NCBI RefSeq assembly: GCF_905207245.1
Contig: NZ_CAJLKP010000002.1
Span: forward strand, 109,064 to 173,063
Length of the DNA: 64,000 nucleotides
Source: an uncultured Bacteroides sp.
GTDB lineage: Bacteria > Bacteroidota > Bacteroidia > Bacteroidales > Bacteroidaceae
Direction: 5' to 3'
Numbering within the stretch: the stretch's first letter is position 1; every line of letters starts with the position of its first letter. The notes under the pieces are model-generated. The model saw only the letters and a program-made list of their open reading frames with translations, was not told the origin of the DNA and did no database searches. Both the position numbers and the translations under genes were made by a program. This document shows, one piece after another, positions 1-8,544 of the stretch.

Positions 1-2730
1 GATACGCACTTCACCCTGCAACTGTTCAAGACGGTACTGAGCAAGCCTGAATTTAAGAATTATTCGGCAGGAATCGTGGTGCAGGCCTATCTTCCCGATG
101 CTTACAATTTCCAGACAGAACTACTGGAGTTTGCCAAAACACGCATGGCGGATGGTGGTGCGCCACTCAAAATGCGCCTTGTAAAAGGGTGCAATCTGGA
201 AATGGAAACCGTGATTTCTTCCCTGCGCGGCTGGCCCAACCCGATACTTCCGAGCAAAACGGAAGTGGATGCCAATTATCTGCATATACTGGAACGCGCA
301 CTGCTGCCCGAAAATGCCAAGGCGCTTCATATTGGCGTGGCATCGCACAATCTGTTCACTATTGCATATGCATACCTGCTAAGCCAGAAGTCCGGCAGTG
401 CGGAATACATGACATTCGAAATGCTGGAAGGCATGGCAGACCACGTGTGGCGCGCACAATCCCAATTGGGAAATCACGTCATCCTCTACGCACCGGTGGT
501 AAAGGACGAACATTTCCTGAATGCCGTTTCCTACCTGGTGCGCCGCATGGATGAGAATACAGCTCCCGATAATTTCCTGACACACTCGTTCAACCTGAAA
601 CCGGGAACCGACACCTGGGACTTCCTGCAAAAGCAGTTCGAAGAGGCCTATCGTAGGAAAGATAACGTCTCGCACGCACCTACCCGCACCCAAAACAGGC
701 TACTCCCTTACTCCCCCGTTCCACCAACCGATGTAATAAAGAACGAACCGGATACAGATTTTGACCTTCCACAGAACCAGAAGTGGGTACGGAATATCTT
801 TGCCAAATGGAAGAAGTCTCCGGGTGATACTCCGGAAATCATTCCTTTGCAAATTGGTACTGAAACAGTCGTTTGCGAGAAACGACACAAGTATATGGAC
901 CGTTGCCAGGATGATGAAGTATGCATATGCGAAATGTCGCAAGCCGATACGGAACAGGTACGTCAAACCATCGGCATTGCTGATAAAGATCCGGCAGGCT
1001 GGCGGAAGACTACGCTGGAAGAACGCCACAAAATCATGTTCGAAGCCGCCAACCGTCTGGGCGATATGCGTGGCGACCTGATAGGCTGCATGTGTGCCGT
1101 GACAGGGAAAACAGTAGTGGAAGGTGATGTGGAAGTATCCGAAGGTATCGACTACGCCCGCTTCTACACCACCACCATGAAGAAATTCGCCGCACTGCCC
1201 GACGTGGATATTGCTCCGAAAGGAACCGTCCTCGTCATTTCCCCGTGGAACTTCCCGTGCGCCATCCCCATCGGCGGTATCGTGGCCGGACTGGCAGGTG
1301 GAAATACGGTTATTCTGAAACCTGCAACCGTAGCGGCACCCGTAGCATGGCTGTTTGCCAAAGCCTTCTGGGATGCAGGTGTGCCGAAAGAAGCGCTCCA
1401 AGTCATTATTACCGACCGCCCCGCCCTGAAAGAACTGACCACTGCTCCCGCCATCCGGCATATTATCCTAACAGGCGGCACAGACACCGCCCAAAACATT
1501 GCATGCAGCAATCCGGCTACCCCGCTTTCGGCCGAGACAGGTGGCAAAAACACTATCATCCTTACCGCTTCGGGCGACCGCGACCATGCCATTATGAATA
1601 TCGTGGCTTCCGCCTTTGGCAATGCCGGACAGAAATGCTCCGCTTGTTCCTTATTGCTCGTGGAGCGTTCAGTCTATGAAGACAAGAACTTCCAGGATAA
1701 ACTGAAAGATGCCGCCACCAGCATGAAGGTGGGCAGCGTATGGGAAGCCGGAAATATAGTGGGACCGATGATTACGAACCAGAACGACAAGCTGCTTCAA
1801 GCCCTGACACTGGAACCGGAAGAGTCGTGGTTGGTTCCACCCCGGTTCATAGATAAGAAGAAATACATCCTCGCACCCACCGTGAAGTGGGGAGTAAAGC
1901 CGGGTAATTACTCGTTCCGCACCGAGTTGTTCGGTCCGCTGCTGAGCGTAGCTTGTATTGAGAATCTACAGGAAGGAATAGAGTTGGTGAACAGCCTGGA
2001 CTACGGTTTGACTTCCGGCCTGCAAAGTCTTGATGAGAACGAACAGAAAATGTGGAAAGATTCCATCATGGCAGGTAATCTGTATATCAACCGAGGCATT
2101 ACGGGGGCCATTGTCAACCGCCAGCCTTTCGGTGGAATGAAACTGTCTGCTTTTGGTGGTGGTGTAAAAGCGGGCGGGCCGAACTATTGCGCCTGCTTCG
2201 TGAAGTTCACCGACAAAGCGAAGAGCACCACGAATTATAAGCAAAGCTATGCTCATGCCTATGAAGAAGAATTTGCCCATGCCCGCGACATCAACCATCT
2301 GTATGGCGAACAGAATACGTTCCGCTATCTGCCGTTGAAGAATATGGTGCTCCGCCTTTTCCCGGGAGACAGTAACGAAGAAGCGGAAATGATTGCACTT
2401 GCAGCCATACTCTGTCATACTCCGTTGACAATCAGTTTCGGTCCGGATGATGATCGCACAGCAGCATTATCTTCCGTCGGCTGTACATTGAAGAAGGAGA
2501 CACTGGAAGATTTTCTGAAAACAATGAAAGATTATGAGCGCATCCGTACTTGCGGTGCCAATATTCCGATGGAGATGTACGTGGAAGCTGCCCGCACGGA
2601 TAAATATATCGCTACAGCAAGGCCGGTAAAGGACGGACGGGTGGAACTCATTCATTATATTAAGGAACAGAGCATTTCATTCGAATATCATCGTTATGGC
2701 AGTATATTGGATGTGCCGCCTGTAGAATAA
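1..2730 (+). CDS. putA: PutA-like bifunctional proline dehydrogenase / L-glutamate gamma-semialdehyde dehydrogenase, 5'-truncated by the window edge
   Basis: The reading frame is open from base 1, so the true start lies upstream; about 909 codons are visible. The N-terminal part carries the end of a proline dehydrogenase barrel (text such as KMRLVKGCNLEMET and HVILYAPVVKDEHF). It is followed by an aldehyde dehydrogenase domain with the LSAETGGKN glutamate motif near base 1535 and the catalytic-cysteine motif GNAGQKCSAC near base 1637. A C-terminal PutA-type tail of about 170 residues completes it. The family oxidises proline to glutamate in two FAD- and NAD-dependent steps. No N-terminal DNA-binding domain can be judged because the start is missing. 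A strong hairpin follows the stop. The bifunctional assignment is confident; the gene symbol is by family. Confidence 0.9.
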   Translation, partial: DTHFTLQLFKTVLSKPEFKNYSAGIVVQAYLPDAYNFQTELLEFAKTRMADGGAPLKMRLVKGCNLEMETVISSLRGWPNPILPSKTEVDANYLHILERALLPENAKALHIGVASHNLFTIAYAYLLSQKSGSAEYMTFEMLEGMADHVWRAQSQLGNHVILYAPVVKDEHFLNAVSYLVRRMDENTAPDNFLTHSFNLKPGTDTWDFLQKQFEEAYRRKDNVSHAPTRTQNRLLPYSPVPPTDVIKNEPDTDFDLPQNQKWVRNIFAKWKKSPGDTPEIIPLQIGTETVVCEKRHKYMDRCQDDEVCICEMSQADTEQVRQTIGIADKDPAGWRKTTLEERHKIMFEAANRLGDMRGDLIGCMCAVTGKTVVEGDVEVSEGIDYARFYTTTMKKFAALPDVDIAPKGTVLVISPWNFPCAIPIGGIVAGLAGGNTVILKPATVAAPVAWLFAKAFWDAGVPKEALQVIITDRPALKELTTAPAIRHIILTGGTDTAQNIACSNPATPLSAETGGKNTIILTASGDRDHAIMNIVASAFGNAGQKCSACSLLLVERSVYEDKNFQDKLKDAATSMKVGSVWEAGNIVGPMITNQNDKLLQALTLEPEESWLVPPRFIDKKKYILAPTVKWGVKPGNYSFRTELFGPLLSVACIENLQEGIELVNSLDYGLTSGLQSLDENEQKMWKDSIMAGNLYINRGITGAIVNRQPFGGMKLSAFGGGVKAGGPNYCACFVKFTDKAKSTTNYKQSYAHAYEEEFAHARDINHLYGEQNTFRYLPLKNMVLRLFPGDSNEEAEMIALAAILCHTPLTISFGPDDDRTAALSSVGCTLKKETLEDFLKTMKDYERIRTCGANIPMEMYVEAARTDKYIATARPVKDGRVELIHYIKEQSISFEYHRYGSILDVPPVE

Positions 2731-2741
2731 CAACTAAAAAA

Positions 2742-2794
2742 CGTGCTCCGGCTTGTCTGCCGGGAAACAGACAGGTCGGAGCACGCTCATATAT
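2742..2794 (-). terminator. Strong hairpin between convergent genes, terminator for the kinase at 2808-4025
   Basis: Arms 2742-2759 and 2768-2785 pair over 18 bp with only two G-U pairs around an 8-nt loop. A run of T follows on the minus strand (AAAAAA at 2736-2741 on the plus strand), so it best fits an intrinsic terminator for the minus-strand kinase gene. It probably also stops putA transcripts. Confidence 0.85.
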
Positions 2795-2807
2795 GGACAA
2801 GAGAATA

Positions 2808-4025
2808 TTACCCCTCCGAATTGGCCTCCCCGTTTTCCTCCGATAACGGCAAAGAAACAGTAAATTCGCTATATTTTCCTTCTATACTCTCCACACTGAC
2901 ATATCCTCCATGTTCCCGGGCTACATTCATCACATAATTCAGCCCCAAGCCGAAGCCGGATACTTTCTTCTTCCCGCCATCATTCCGGGCAATTACGCGT
3001 TCAAACTTATCAAATACAATCCTTTGAGCGGCAAGCGGAATACCAATCCCATTATCCCGCACCTTGAGCTGGGTATATTGCCCGGAAAGACAAGAAGTAA
3101 TTTTTATATCTACCGTATCCTTAGAGTATTTTACAGCATTGTCTATCAGGTTACTTAACGCCTCTTTCAGATACTCTTCATCGGCATAAACTCCCTCTGC
3201 CTGCAAGTCAACCTGAAATGTAATAGGCTTTTCGGCCTTAGCAGTGAACGTGTGTACCAATTCATCCACCATAGGACGGAGTTGAACCCAATTCTTATCA
3301 AGCAATAATTGGCCGTGTTCCAATTTTGAGATAGTCAGCACTTTATTGGCAAGTGCAAGCAAATGCCGGGCTTCTGCTTCCAGTATATCAAAGTGTTTTT
3401 CTTTTTTCCCGGGCTTATCATCCACCTTTCCACTACGAAGCACTTTAAGACCAATCAGGATGGAACTAATCGGATTCTTCATGTCGTGAATCATAGCATA
3501 TGAAAAGTCTTCACGCATTCGTGCCAACTCATCCTGTCTACGGATTATGTCCACCTGCTTACGTATGGCAAATAATAGAAGTCCTAAAGCCAATACCGTA
3601 CCAAAAAACATATAAAGCAGCTTGCCGATAAATCCTGCACGAAGATTTTGGATGTAAGCATGTACCCCTTGAGTATCATTCACAGGACACACGAAGGTAT
3701 AATGCTGCTCCAATAACTTCCGATAATCGGAAAAGTACTGTAAATCCTGTTTAAAGACGATAGAATCACTGTTTAAAGATACCGTATCCAAGCGGAACTT
3801 GATCCGCCTCAGATTCACTTCATCCAGTTCATTACGGAAAAAGGCAGCCAGGTCCTTAGTTTGCCCGGCTTCAAATGCGTCCGTCGCACGACTGTAAGCT
3901 TCATGAATATTACGTACCACTTGCTGGCGGTTTAGTCCGAAACTTCGCCCTACCCAGTTGCCAAGCAAGTACAACACGGCAGCAGTTGCAGTTACTGTAA
4001 GGAGTATATAATATGATTTCTTCAT
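2808..4025 (-). CDS. Orphan transmembrane sensor histidine kinase
   Basis: 405 residues. A first membrane segment at about 5-22, a periplasmic region of about 110 residues, a second segment at about 135-153, then HisKA with the H-box YAMIHDMKNP (phosphoacceptor His180) and an HATPase domain with N-box NLIDNAVKYSKD, G1 DNGIGIP and GFGLGLNY. No response regulator gene is adjacent. The cytoplasmic part is strikingly similar to the kinase at 51746-53053 (shared REDFSYAMIHDMK, ANKVLT-SKLE, FTAK-AKP, ADEEYLKEA-SNLIDNA-KYSK), so the two are paralogs. The divergent gene at 4160 carries the same promoter boxes found around export locus 2, which suggests this kinase feeds the same or a very similar regulator. 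That link is inference. Confidence 0.9.
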   Translation of the reverse strand: MKKSYYILLTVTATAAVLYLLGNWVGRSFGLNRQQVVRNIHEAYSRATDAFEAGQTKDLAAFFRNELDEVNLRRIKFRLDTVSLNSDSIVFKQDLQYFSDYRKLLEQHYTFVCPVNDTQGVHAYIQNLRAGFIGKLLYMFFGTVLALGLLLFAIRKQVDIIRRQDELARMREDFSYAMIHDMKNPISSILIGLKVLRSGKVDDKPGKKEKHFDILEAEARHLLALANKVLTISKLEHGQLLLDKNWVQLRPMVDELVHTFTAKAEKPITFQVDLQAEGVYADEEYLKEALSNLIDNAVKYSKDTVDIKITSCLSGQYTQLKVRDNGIGIPLAAQRIVFDKFERVIARNDGGKKKVSGFGLGLNYVMNVAREHGGYVSVESIEGKYSEFTVSLPLSEENGEANSEG

Positions 4026-4045
4026 GACTAATTCTGTATTTCAGG

Positions 4046-4053
4046 CAAATATA
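4046..4053 (-). promoter_or_regulatory. Bacteroides -7 promoter element for the orphan kinase
   Basis: TATATTTG on the minus strand (TAnnTTTG consensus), 20 bp upstream of the kinase start codon. Confidence 0.65.
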
Positions 4054-4072
4054 GGTAAACTTTTCTTTTCAT

Positions 4073-4131
4073 CTTAACATAAAGATAACATTCTGATAAC
4101 CTTAATTAATTTCATTCTCTTGCTATCTTTG
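4073..4131 (+). promoter_or_regulatory. Three 11-bp-spaced GATAACA-like boxes plus -7 element, upstream of the gene at 4160
   Basis: Heptamers at 4073-4079 (CTTAACA), 4084-4090 (GATAACA) and 4095-4101 (GATAACC) repeat exactly every 11 bp. The -7 element TATCTTTG is at 4124-4131, 22 bp after the last box. The same layout precedes the peptide genes, hlyD and tolC of export locus 2, about 49-58 kb away, so a shared OmpR-type activator is inferred. Confidence 0.75.
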
Positions 4132-4159
4132 CAGCATAGAAATCAGTAAATAGGAGTTT

Positions 4160-4768
4160 ATGGAAAAGAAAGAAAGAAATAGGGATGCATTTAACCGTCC
4201 GGATGGAGTGGAAGTAAAGCTCACCGCAAAGTCTATCAATATAAAAGGACTTCTGTTCTTTTTCATTCTGTTCATGGCAGGCAGTTATCTGTTTGTTTAT
4301 GTATGGGATGAATCTTCATCCTATAGCGCCGGTCTCTTATTAGGTACTACTATAAAAGGAATCAGCAGCCCTAAAATAATGCTTTGCATATTGTTGCTTA
4401 TCGCATTTTACACATTGCTCCAAGCAGGAATTCTTTATTGGTTTAGCGGAAAAGATAAAAAAATCCTGCACTGGCATTCAGATTGGACAAGTGTAGGATT
4501 TACGCCAACCCGTCCAATCGCACTGAAGTTCTATCGGGTATCTTTGTTGCTGCCGGGCATCTTGCTGGGATTGCTGCCTGCAATTCATGGATTCTGTACA
4601 GGAGAGGCCAATATTTTCTTTCTGGGGTTATTCGGCATTTTGGGTGGTACGGGAGATTTTCTTTTTTGGTACAGTCTCCGCGCTTTTGATGATGAAGACC
4701 TACTTCTAGTCGGCAAAAAGGCTTTTCAAGGTACTATCATAAAACGTAACTATGGGAAGAACGACTAA
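4160..4768 (+). CDS. Small integral membrane protein resembling DUF3267 putative zincins but lacking the HExxH motif
   Basis: 202 residues with about four hydrophobic segments (about 28-50, 74-94, 126-146, 150-172). The ending LPAIHGFCTGEANIFFLGLFGILGG-TGDFLFW resembles, from memory, the C-terminal half of DUF3267 membrane proteins, which normally carry HELIH in the second membrane helix. Here the corresponding stretch reads FYTLLQAG, so the metal-binding motif appears lost. The promoter carries the same 11-bp-spaced boxes as export locus 2, placing the gene in that regulon. Membrane zincins and pseudo-proteases can act as bacteriocin immunity proteins, so immunity is a reasonable but unproven guess. 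The family assignment is tentative. Confidence 0.7.
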   Translation: MEKKERNRDAFNRPDGVEVKLTAKSINIKGLLFFFILFMAGSYLFVYVWDESSSYSAGLLLGTTIKGISSPKIMLCILLLIAFYTLLQAGILYWFSGKDKKILHWHSDWTSVGFTPTRPIALKFYRVSLLLPGILLGLLPAIHGFCTGEANIFFLGLFGILGGTGDFLFWYSLRAFDDEDLLLVGKKAFQGTIIKRNYGKND

Positions 4769-4793
4769 AATTCTCCTCCCCTACGTATAACAA

Positions 4794-4834
4794 AAAAGTT
4801 CCCTCATACCCCCAAAGGGGCTGAGAGAACTTTT
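4794..4834. terminator. Bidirectional hairpin terminator between convergent genes
   Basis: AAAAGTTC at 4794-4801 pairs with GAACTTTT at 4827-4834, and CTCA/TGAG and CCCC/GGGG form the inner stem. A-rich and T-rich flanks allow termination from both sides. Confidence 0.75.
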
Positions 4835-4886
4835 AATCGTTGGAAAGAAAGACTTATCCAACCTCCATTTCAATCTATTAACATTC

Positions 4887-7800
4887 TTATTTAAGGACTT
4901 TAATCATTTGTTCTCCACTGGCAAGAACAGCTCGTACAACATATACTCCAGCCGGCAATTCTGACATATCCACAAAGTCAACATTCATAACTTGCTTTAT
5001 CAGAGTACCGCTAACAGAGTAGATATAAGCAGTTCCCAGTTCCGGTAATACTATTTTCTGAAGTTGGCTGTCATAATATGCTTTCGCACTACCATCTTCT
5101 ACTTTATCAATACCTGTCGGTACACCTACAATTACAGCATTAGATGCAGCCGTTTCTACACCGCCAGCTACTGCAGTTACTGTATATGAGCCATCTGCAG
5201 CATTTTCAACTGTATAGTTGGTAGCTTGAATTCCTTCTTTCAGGAGTGTACCGTCAATGTAAAGATTATAAGTTGTAGCAGATTCTTCTGCACGGGTAAC
5301 AGCCTGCTTATCGGCATCCTGCAGAACGGCGGAAATTCGCCAGTTATAATCCAACTCATTCTTACTTTTCTCATTCAATGTACTCCAAGAAGAACCGGAA
5401 GAAGAAATCAAATTGCCTTTTCCTTCTACCGCCGGGCCTTTATCAACCATATTAGGTTTCACTCCGGAAGCATATTTAGAAAAATAACCTACCATTACTT
5501 CACGACCGGCAAAAATCTCCATAGGTTTATCTAATTGAATGATATTTTCACCCTTCACCAGCTTATCTACAGGTACTACCTGCTCAAATGCAATATTCTT
5601 ATCATAAAATACTAACACCGATGCCGAACTTAAATCTGTATTTGCCAAGCTAAACTTAATATGGGTAATAAACTTACCTACCTTATCTTTCAGTTCATCA
5701 GCAGTATAAAGAATAGTAGCGTAGCAGGTGACCAGTTTTGATGAAGCAGTCATTCCGAGAGCCAAACTTTCTGAATTTTTGTTCTGCCAGCTCAATTCCA
5801 TCGCAGCCGAAGGCGATTGCCAAGTCAAAGAAAGATTTTTGTTCTCAAGTGTTCCTGTCAATGCATATGGAGCAGGAGTTTCATTCACAAATGGTTTCTC
5901 ATATTCGAACTCAAAAGGAGTACAAGGAGCCGATTCCCAACCATTACTATAAACAGCACTTACTGTAAATGCATAATAACCATATGACAATTGCTCTGAA
6001 ACATAAGAGGTTTCTTCGGTTTCTTTCACTAGTTCACCATTACAATAAACTTTATAGCTCTTGACTACAGGTTTATCACCTTCTGCGGCTCTAGTAGTTG
6101 CATACACATAATCTGCACTGGCAGAGACCATATTTTCCTCAACATTCTTCAGATTTTCAACTTTGATAGTCATCTTCTGCAAAGATGGAGTTGCAGAACC
6201 CTTCATCAACATCTTAGTAGTAGTCTTATCTTTAGCAGACTCAACCACTGCACCAATTACTACATTATTGTTGTTTACTGAAGAACTTACCATAGAGAAG
6301 TTATTCCACTTAGTACCGTCAAAACTATAAATGGCGCCACCAGTCTTCAAAGGACCGCCGTCAAATACCAATGCACTAACCTTATCACCACATATCAAAT
6401 GATAAACAAGGGTCAAATCTTTTTCGGCTGAAATAGTGACCGGAGCGTCAAAGGAAACAATAGTCATTTCCTGAACAGGAAGGGTAGCCAAATCTACCAC
6501 CTTCTTTGCCAGTACTGTTTTCTTATTTTCCAATAAAAGTACTTCCAAAGACTTAACTTCAGCACCGATCATAATGTTAGCTCCCGTAATCTGGCGACCT
6601 ACATAAGGTGCCAATTCTTCGGCTGCAAAATTTGTACCATAATAAATATCCACATCATCACCTGTATTATCCAGTCCCAATACAAATTGGGCTTCATCAT
6701 AATGTTTCAATTCAACAGCATCCTGACTCCATGCAAAAGAAGCAACTCCATCCTTGAACGACTTTTCAAGAAGCATAGGTGCAACGTATTCATCAGGCAG
6801 ACTAAATGTAGCAGTTGTTCCAACTCTCGGTGATTTTTTACCGTCTTTATAGTTAGCAACAACAGAATAAGTATAAGTACCCGGAGCCGGAGATTCATCC
6901 GTATAGGTTTTCTCTGTGATACCAGTTGCTATCTGTTCATCATTACGATATACATCATAGCTACTCAATTCAATCGTTTTAGCATCCGAATCAAGAGCCT
7001 TAATATCTGCACTCAACATCCAGTTGCTGGCAACCTTCGCAGTAGAAAGCAACGACCACGAAGGACTGCTTTCATTAAATGCAGACTTAGGAGTTGAAGT
7101 AGAGTAATAATTACCACGTTTATCTACTGCAGGTCCTTTATCCACACCTGCCGGATGACCTGACTTCACGTGAGTAATATAGTAGCCCATTCTATAATCG
7201 CTACCCAACTGAATCTTTATAGGAGTAGCCAAAGAGAATTTAACCCATTCTTTTAGTTTTACGGAAGCTACCGTTTCGGCAGGAACATCTTCCGAATAAA
7301 TAATCGTACCATCTTGCATCACAAATAATTTCATGGTAATGACAGCCTCATTAAACATCACGTTTAAGGCCGTAATCTCATGATTACTATATGAAGCCAG
7401 TTCTTCAGCTGTAAAAGCATTCGCTACCCAAATCTTCGGGCTGGAAGTTGAAGTTCCACCAATACCAGTTCCGAGTTCGCCTGTAGACCAGGTCAAAGGA
7501 TTCTGCAGAATGATAGGATCATTCCATGTCAACGTAGCTTTCATTCCCTCAACAGAAGAAGTCAAGTTAGTAATAGCCGGACGAACATCATTTGCGTCTT
7601 CATTGGTCAGAAGCAAAGGATAGGATTTTAGCTCTTCTGTTCCATAACATGCCGCCGCCGTATAAGTATATTCACCTCCCGGTTCATGTTGCAAAACACA
7701 AGACGTCTCAGTCAGCAACTCTGCATTTACCTTCACATCGTTACGATATATATTATATCCATCCGGTTTTGTAACTTTTTCTTTCTCAATATGTGCCGTA

Positions 7801-8399
7801 ACCAGGAAATTTCCTCTTCCGTTATTTTTCCAATTCTTGCCGTCATAAGAGTACAAGTCACCTTTACCAGAAATTGCCGGTCCACGGTCCATAATGGCTA
7901 CAAAATCGATATTTGTTCCATGCTCAATCTTTGCAACTACCATCAGGTCAACATCAGCATGAATCGTATAAGGTTTATCAAGCTTTACATGAGCCATGGT
8001 ATTCAGTTTCTGAGTACTGATATCAACAGGCTGTTCATTAACCAATTTACCATTCTCATACAGCTGTACTGTTACAGCAAATACCGGACGATAGTGAAAA
8101 TAAAAAATAGAATCAATAATCTGTTTATCGAATTCTTTCAGATCAGTAGCCGTGAATTTGTTCGCCATATAAATAACGGCCAGCCCCCCATCTGTACTAA
8201 TTCCACTTTCACCATCATAGTCATCGTCACTGTGCCATTGTAATGTGGTTGCTTCAACGGGGCTTTTCCACTGCAAAGAGACCGTAGATAGCAAGCTCTC
8301 TCCTCTCAAAGTATGAGGAGCTCCTTTTTGGGCAGACACATAGCTACATGTCAGCAAGATGCCCAACAAAAAAAACAATTTAAGAGTAATATTTCTCAT
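4887..8399 (-). CDS. Large secreted modular surface protein with four repeats and a T9SS-type C-terminal sorting domain
   Basis: About 1170 residues when started at the ATG at 8399 (MRNITLKLFFLLG, a good signal peptide ending TCSYVSA); an ATG at 8420 would add seven residues. Four tandem modules of roughly 250-270 residues follow. Each has a jelly-roll-like part containing F-T/A-A-E-E-L or similar and a GPA/GGP-x-K-G-x-Y/L-x-S segment, then a short fibronectin III-like part ending in a YxVYRNDE-type strand. The last 75 residues (from GIDKVEDG to EQMIKVLK) look like a Por-secretion C-terminal domain with the PAGVYVVR pattern. The protein is probably displayed at the surface; its ligand is unknown. 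The divergent TPR regulator at 8545 is the likely controller. Confidence 0.8.
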   Translation of the reverse strand: MRNITLKLFFLLGILLTCSYVSAQKGAPHTLRGESLLSTVSLQWKSPVEATTLQWHSDDDYDGESGISTDGGLAVIYMANKFTATDLKEFDKQIIDSIFYFHYRPVFAVTVQLYENGKLVNEQPVDISTQKLNTMAHVKLDKPYTIHADVDLMVVAKIEHGTNIDFVAIMDRGPAISGKGDLYSYDGKNWKNNGRGNFLVTAHIEKEKVTKPDGYNIYRNDVKVNAELLTETSCVLQHEPGGEYTYTAAACYGTEELKSYPLLLTNEDANDVRPAITNLTSSVEGMKATLTWNDPIILQNPLTWSTGELGTGIGGTSTSSPKIWVANAFTAEELASYSNHEITALNVMFNEAVITMKLFVMQDGTIIYSEDVPAETVASVKLKEWVKFSLATPIKIQLGSDYRMGYYITHVKSGHPAGVDKGPAVDKRGNYYSTSTPKSAFNESSPSWSLLSTAKVASNWMLSADIKALDSDAKTIELSSYDVYRNDEQIATGITEKTYTDESPAPGTYTYSVVANYKDGKKSPRVGTTATFSLPDEYVAPMLLEKSFKDGVASFAWSQDAVELKHYDEAQFVLGLDNTGDDVDIYYGTNFAAEELAPYVGRQITGANIMIGAEVKSLEVLLLENKKTVLAKKVVDLATLPVQEMTIVSFDAPVTISAEKDLTLVYHLICGDKVSALVFDGGPLKTGGAIYSFDGTKWNNFSMVSSSVNNNNVVIGAVVESAKDKTTTKMLMKGSATPSLQKMTIKVENLKNVEENMVSASADYVYATTRAAEGDKPVVKSYKVYCNGELVKETEETSYVSEQLSYGYYAFTVSAVYSNGWESAPCTPFEFEYEKPFVNETPAPYALTGTLENKNLSLTWQSPSAAMELSWQNKNSESLALGMTASSKLVTCYATILYTADELKDKVGKFITHIKFSLANTDLSSASVLVFYDKNIAFEQVVPVDKLVKGENIIQLDKPMEIFAGREVMVGYFSKYASGVKPNMVDKGPAVEGKGNLISSSGSSWSTLNEKSKNELDYNWRISAVLQDADKQAVTRAEESATTYNLYIDGTLLKEGIQATNYTVENAADGSYTVTAVAGGVETAASNAVIVGVPTGIDKVEDGSAKAYYDSQLQKIVLPELGTAYIYSVSGTLIKQVMNVDFVDMSELPAGVYVVRAVLASGEQMIKVLK

Positions 8400-8420
8400 A
8401 AGCAATAAAATTGTTCTCAA

Positions 8421-8466
8421 GAAGTATATACTTCTATGAGATAGTTAAACTTCAAAAGCAAAACTA
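8421..8466 (-). promoter_or_regulatory. Promoter of the modular surface protein with a 14-bp palindrome in its leader
   Basis: TAGTTTTG on the minus strand at 8459-8466 fits the -7 consensus. GAAGTATATACTTC at 8421-8434 is a perfect palindrome between this element and the start codon, and could be a regulator site or a leader hairpin. Confidence 0.5.
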
Positions 8467-8532
8467 TGAAAACCATCGCTTCCATCGGTAGAAAACAATA
8501 TAGATAAATGATAGACAAAACCTTTTTTTTTC

Positions 8533-8540
8533 TATATTTG
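8533..8540 (+). promoter_or_regulatory. -7 element of the TPR regulator, only 4 bp from its ATG
   Basis: TATATTTG at 8533-8540 fits TAnnTTTG. The ATG follows at 8545, so the transcript would be leaderless or nearly so. Confidence 0.6.
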
Positions 8541-8544
8541 TCGC

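Noticed and set aside
700..1461. Antisense open frames inside the putA-like gene
   Set aside because: They have no start signal or domain, while the plus-strand frame has clear catalytic motifs.
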